From Candidatus Omnitrophota bacterium (GTDB taxonomy: Bacteria; Omnitrophota; Gorgyraeia; Gygaellales; Profunditerraquicolaceae): a stretch of 8,333 nucleotides of DNA. A program made the position numbers and the translations under genes. Below are positions 6,486 to 8,333 of this stretch, piece by piece (the stretch's first letter is position 1; the number at the start of each line of letters is the position of its first letter). The DNA lies in assembly GCA_028717045.1 (NCBI GenBank), contig JAQUON010000054.1, forward strand, positions 1 through 8,333. The letters are read 5' to 3'. Under the pieces are notes generated by a model. That model searched no databases. It was not told the DNA's origin and was given only the letters and a program-made list of their open reading frames with translations.

Positions 6486-7238
6486 CTAACGCAAAATGCG
6501 AAGCCGCCTCTTAAATTCCGGCCACGGAAAATACTTCCCGGGGCATTCGGTTCTGGCGCCCGGCACCTGGCCATGGCCGATAATGTTTTGCATGGGAATA
6601 CGGTAATAATTTCTTAACATATTGACCAGGTATACAAGCGAATCAAGCTGCTTCTCAGAAACCCTCTCTCTACTGAAATTTCCCACCAGGCAGACGCCGA
6701 TACCTCGATAATTCATGCCCGAGGCCTGGCAATGCGCTCCGTTTTGTTGTTTTATCCAGCGCGGAGAAGCCTCTATGTGGCCGACTTCTTTGCCGCTTGT
6801 ACCGTTGTCAATAATAAAATGATACCCTATCCCCTGCCATCCTTTGGCGTTATGTATCCTGTTAACAAAGAGAGCATTGCCTTCCTCGGTAGCAGTGTGG
6901 TGCACGATGATATACTTCCATTTGCTTGACCGATACAGAGGCACCACAGACTTCAAGGGCGCAGCATGAGGCACCCGGATCCTCTGGCCCATCTTTAAAT
7001 CGCGGGGAGATTTCAAGCTGTTGGCGGACATAATATCCTGCATCCTGACATCGTACATCTTGCTGATGCGCCAGATAGTTTCTCCGGGAGCAACCACATG
7101 CACAACATCCTGCCTTACAAAAGGCCCGGATGCCGCAGGATATACCGATTGGCTTGGGTAGCCGGAAGGCCCGCGTGGTACCCCAGCGCAGGAACTTAGA
7201 AGAAACGCGAGGGCGATCAAAAGAAAAAATCTCTTCAT
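6486..7238 (-). CDS. LysM-domain N-acetylmuramoyl-L-alanine amidase, lipoprotein
   Basis: A 250-residue envelope enzyme expected to cut the bond between N-acetylmuramic acid and L-alanine in peptidoglycan. It starts with a lipoprotein signal (MKRFFLLIALAFLLSSC, lipid cysteine at 17), then a low-complexity linker rich in Pro, Ser and Gly (about 20-43). Next comes one LysM domain (about 46-91: VHVVAPGETIWRISKMYDV, ending MGQRIRVP) that binds glycan strands, then an Amidase_2/PGRP domain (about 106-247). Zinc ligands by family comparison with T7 lysozyme are H113 in IIVHHTA, H222 in IIGHG and C232 in TECPG; Y139 in GYHFI matches the catalytic tyrosine. The ribosome site is weak. It lies 24 nt after the small lipoprotein gene and is last in its operon. 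Roles in wall turnover or peptide recycling are both possible. Confidence 0.94.
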   Translation of the reverse strand: MKRFFLLIALAFLLSSCAGVPRGPSGYPSQSVYPAASGPFVRQDVVHVVAPGETIWRISKMYDVRMQDIMSANSLKSPRDLKMGQRIRVPHAAPLKSVVPLYRSSKWKYIIVHHTATEEGNALFVNRIHNAKGWQGIGYHFIIDNGTSGKEVGHIEASPRWIKQQNGAHCQASGMNYRGIGVCLVGNFSRERVSEKQLDSLVYLVNMLRNYYRIPMQNIIGHGQVPGARTECPGKYFPWPEFKRRLRILR

Positions 7239-7262
7239 GCTTTCATTAGCGTATTTAGTCTG

Positions 7263-7526
7263 TTAATAAAACACACCGAGGCTTTCGAGCTTCTTGCGCA
7301 TCTCCTCGATTTTGGCATCCTTCTCTTTGAGCTGTACGTCCTTTTCTTTCAGTAATTCCTGTAAATTCTTGATCTCGGCATCTTTGCGTAGAAGAGATGC
7401 CTGTGCCTGAGAAAGAGAATTTTTTAGTTCTTGTGATCTGCGATTCAACGCACAACCGCTTAACGCCACGCACAAACCAAATAACAGCACTATGCTCTTT
7501 TGTGTGTTCTTTCCATTCATATACAT
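7263..7526 (-). CDS. Small heptad-repeat coiled-coil lipoprotein (Lpp-like architecture)
   Basis: An 87-residue protein with a basic N terminus, a hydrophobic stretch (SIVLLFGLCVALSGC) and a lipobox ALSGC, giving a lipid cysteine at residue 25. The mature part is about 62 residues, almost all predicted helix, with exact seven-residue spacing: KDAEIKN, LQELLKE, KDVQLKE, KDAKIEE, MRKKLES. This is the build of Braun's lipoprotein Lpp, a trimeric coiled coil anchored in the outer membrane, but homology is not shown and the C terminus is LGVFY rather than the lysine that links Lpp to peptidoglycan. ATG codons at 7526 and 7520 are both possible and neither has a clear ribosome site; the choice does not alter the mature protein. 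It sits 15 nt after rubrerythrin and 24 nt before the amidase. An overlapping frame on the same strand lacks these features. Confidence 0.82.
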   Translation of the reverse strand: MYMNGKNTQKSIVLLFGLCVALSGCALNRRSQELKNSLSQAQASLLRKDAEIKNLQELLKEKDVQLKEKDAKIEEMRKKLESLGVFY

Positions 7527-7541
7527 AAGAAACAGCGTCTA

Positions 7542-8120
7542 TCAATAATTTTGCGCTAAAACCTCGTAAAATGACTGGGGGTGCTTACAGGCCGGGCATT
7601 GTTTCGGCGCCTCAACCCCTTCATAGACATAGCCGCAGTTGATGCAATGCCATTTCACCGGCATCTTTTTCTTGAATACCTCATTATTTTCGATATTACC
7701 GATAAGTTTTCGGTACCTTGCCTCATGGAATTTTTCAACGTTGGCCACCTGCTCAAATGAGGTTGCAACGTCGTCAAACCCTTCGTCCCCAGCCACCTGG
7801 GCAAAATTGGCATAGAGGACTGTCCACTCAAGGTTCTCTCCTGCCGCTGCTTCCTCGAGGTTGCTTTTGGTATCCTTGATCATGCCCGCAGGATAAGAAG
7901 CGGTAATTTCAGCATCCCCTCCTTCAAGGTGCTTAAAAAACACTTTGGCATGTTCTTTTTCGTTTTCTGCCGTTTCAAGAAATATAGCAGCGATCTGCTC
8001 ATAACCTTCCTTTTTTGCTACGCTGGCAAAATACGTGTAGCGGTTGCGCGCCTGCGACTCGCCGGCAAACGCCGCCAGCAGATTCTTCTCCGTTTTTGTC
8101 CCCCTGATTGACTTACCCAT
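7542..8120 (-). CDS. rbr: Rubrerythrin (diiron ferritin-like plus rubredoxin domain)
   Basis: A 192-residue peroxide reductase of anaerobes that takes electrons from rubredoxin or NADH systems and reduces hydrogen peroxide in the cytoplasm. Residues about 1-145 are the four-helix ferritin-like domain, with the diiron-site region in AGESQARNRY (E21), ENEKEHAK (E54, H57), GENLEW (E95, E98) and VEKFHEARY (E129 to E133). The C-terminal rubredoxin-like domain has C159-x-x-C162 (WHCINCGYVYEG) and C175-x-x-C178 (QCPACKHPQ). Length and order match Desulfovibrio rubrerythrin (191 residues). The ATG at 8120 has a strong GGAGG site 5 nt upstream and a good promoter at 8168-8195. It opens an operon with the lipoprotein and the amidase. 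Confidence 0.97.
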   Translation of the reverse strand: MGKSIRGTKTEKNLLAAFAGESQARNRYTYFASVAKKEGYEQIAAIFLETAENEKEHAKVFFKHLEGGDAEITASYPAGMIKDTKSNLEEAAAGENLEWTVLYANFAQVAGDEGFDDVATSFEQVANVEKFHEARYRKLIGNIENNEVFKKKMPVKWHCINCGYVYEGVEAPKQCPACKHPQSFYEVLAQNY

Positions 8121-8132
8121 ATTTTCCTCCCT

Positions 8133-8145
8133 TACAAGTATTGTA
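8133..8145. promoter_or_regulatory. Perfect small palindrome in the rubrerythrin leader
   Basis: TACAA-GTA-TTGTA is a perfect 5-bp inverted repeat with a 3-nt centre. It lies between the predicted transcription start (near 8161) and the rubrerythrin ribosome site (8126-8130). It could bind a dimeric repressor or shape the start of the message. It does not match the PerR or Fur consensus well, and a repeat this short could arise by chance. Confidence 0.3.
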
Positions 8146-8167
8146 TATGCTCACCGCCCTATTTTTT

Positions 8168-8195
8168 ATTATACTAAAAAAAGTGTGATTGTAAA
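8168..8195 (-). promoter_or_regulatory. rbr: Sigma70-like promoter of rubrerythrin
   Basis: On the minus strand TTTACA (8195-8190) and a perfect TATAAT (8173-8168) are 16 nt apart, with a run of seven T in the spacer. Transcription would start near 8161, giving a leader of about 40 nt before the rubrerythrin ATG. This is the best promoter match in the window. Confidence 0.75.
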
Positions 8196-8228
8196 CATAA
8201 AGAACCGTTCCTAATCGGGGTCGCGCTA

Positions 8229-8234
8229 TATAAT
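8229..8234 (+). promoter_or_regulatory. Possible -10 element for the divergent plus-strand gene
   Basis: A perfect TATAAT lies about 80 nt before the plus-strand ATG at 8314. No good -35 hexamer is found 16-18 nt upstream (about 8205-8212), so an activator or another sigma factor would be needed if it is real. The near-repeats CCTAATCGG (8210-8218) and CCTAATACGG (8242-8251) flank it. Confidence 0.35.
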
Positions 8235-8313
8235 GTATCGGCCTAATACGGAAGAAAAAACATTCAAGAGGAAAAACGGAGCGTATATTTTCGAATCAAG
8301 GTGAACGGATGAT

Positions 8314-8333
8314 ATGAAAGCTTTGATTTTCTT
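8314..8333 (+). CDS. Start of an unidentified plus-strand gene (first 6 codons, runs off right edge)
   Basis: An ATG at 8314 opens a frame reading MKALIF to the window edge. AAGGTG lies about 10 nt upstream and a TATAAT about 80 nt upstream, both fitting a divergent gene. A GTG at 8301 and an ATG at 8309 stop after three and two codons. The protein cannot be identified from so few residues; the hydrophobic start would suit a signal peptide or the first strand of a Rossmann fold. Confidence 0.5.

Noticed and set aside
7255..7545. Overlapping 96-codon minus-strand frame across the small lipoprotein gene
   Set aside because: It has no signal peptide, lipobox or heptad pattern, while the competing frame has all three; it also overlaps the end of rubrerythrin.
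1..8333. CRISPR arrays, tRNA or rRNA genes, insertion sequences, phage genes or defence systems
   Set aside because: I saw no regularly spaced repeats, tRNA-like cloverleaf, rRNA segments, transposase or integrase motifs; nearly the whole window is accounted for by metabolic, transport and envelope genes.

Overview
The window looks like a bacterial chromosome segment of moderate GC. It has AGGAGG-type ribosome binding sites, sigma70-like promoters and lipoboxes, which suggests a diderm bacterium. Rubrerythrin suggests an anaerobic or microaerophilic lifestyle. The combination of genes fits an uncultivated lineage such as Omnitrophota or a deltaproteobacterial/Nitrospirota-like group, but I cannot fix the taxon from sequence alone. 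All complete genes are on the minus strand, so transcription runs from right to left.

Right end (about 6370-8333): a divergent promoter region (8121-8313) separates the start of an unidentified plus-strand gene (from 8314) from a minus-strand operon. That operon holds rubrerythrin with a C-terminal rubredoxin domain (8120-7542), a small heptad-repeat lipoprotein (7526-7263) and a LysM plus zinc amidase lipoprotein (7238-6486). It ends at a strong intrinsic terminator built on a perfect 18-bp palindrome (6381-6398). Between the amidase stop and this terminator there is a second hairpin and a promoter-like element, so a short RNA of about 57 nt is possible.

Left three quarters (1-6294): a seven-gene unit that I read as an osmotic-stress operon. 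It starts at a TTGCCT-N17-TATAAT promoter and runs: MscS-type mechanosensitive channel, trehalose-6-phosphate synthase (OtsA, GT20), a stand-alone CBS-pair protein, a CPA2-type cation/proton antiporter, trehalose-6-phosphate phosphatase (OtsB, HAD), a DUF5752-like protein, and the N-terminal 160 residues of a TreT-type trehalose glycosyltransferase that continues past the left edge. From OtsA onward the genes are separated by 2 nt or overlap by 1, 4, 13 and 14 nt, which points to one co-translated unit.

How the genes may work together (inference): OtsA and OtsB make trehalose from NDP-glucose and glucose-6-phosphate. TreT interconverts trehalose with NDP-glucose and glucose, so it could be a second synthetic route or a way to recover NDP-glucose. 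The antiporter, possibly gated by the CBS protein, adjusts cations, and MscS releases solutes on hypo-osmotic shock. The DUF5752-like protein shows a clear internal duplication. Its position between OtsB and TreT, overlapping both, makes it the best candidate here for an undescribed part of a trehalose/osmolyte system.
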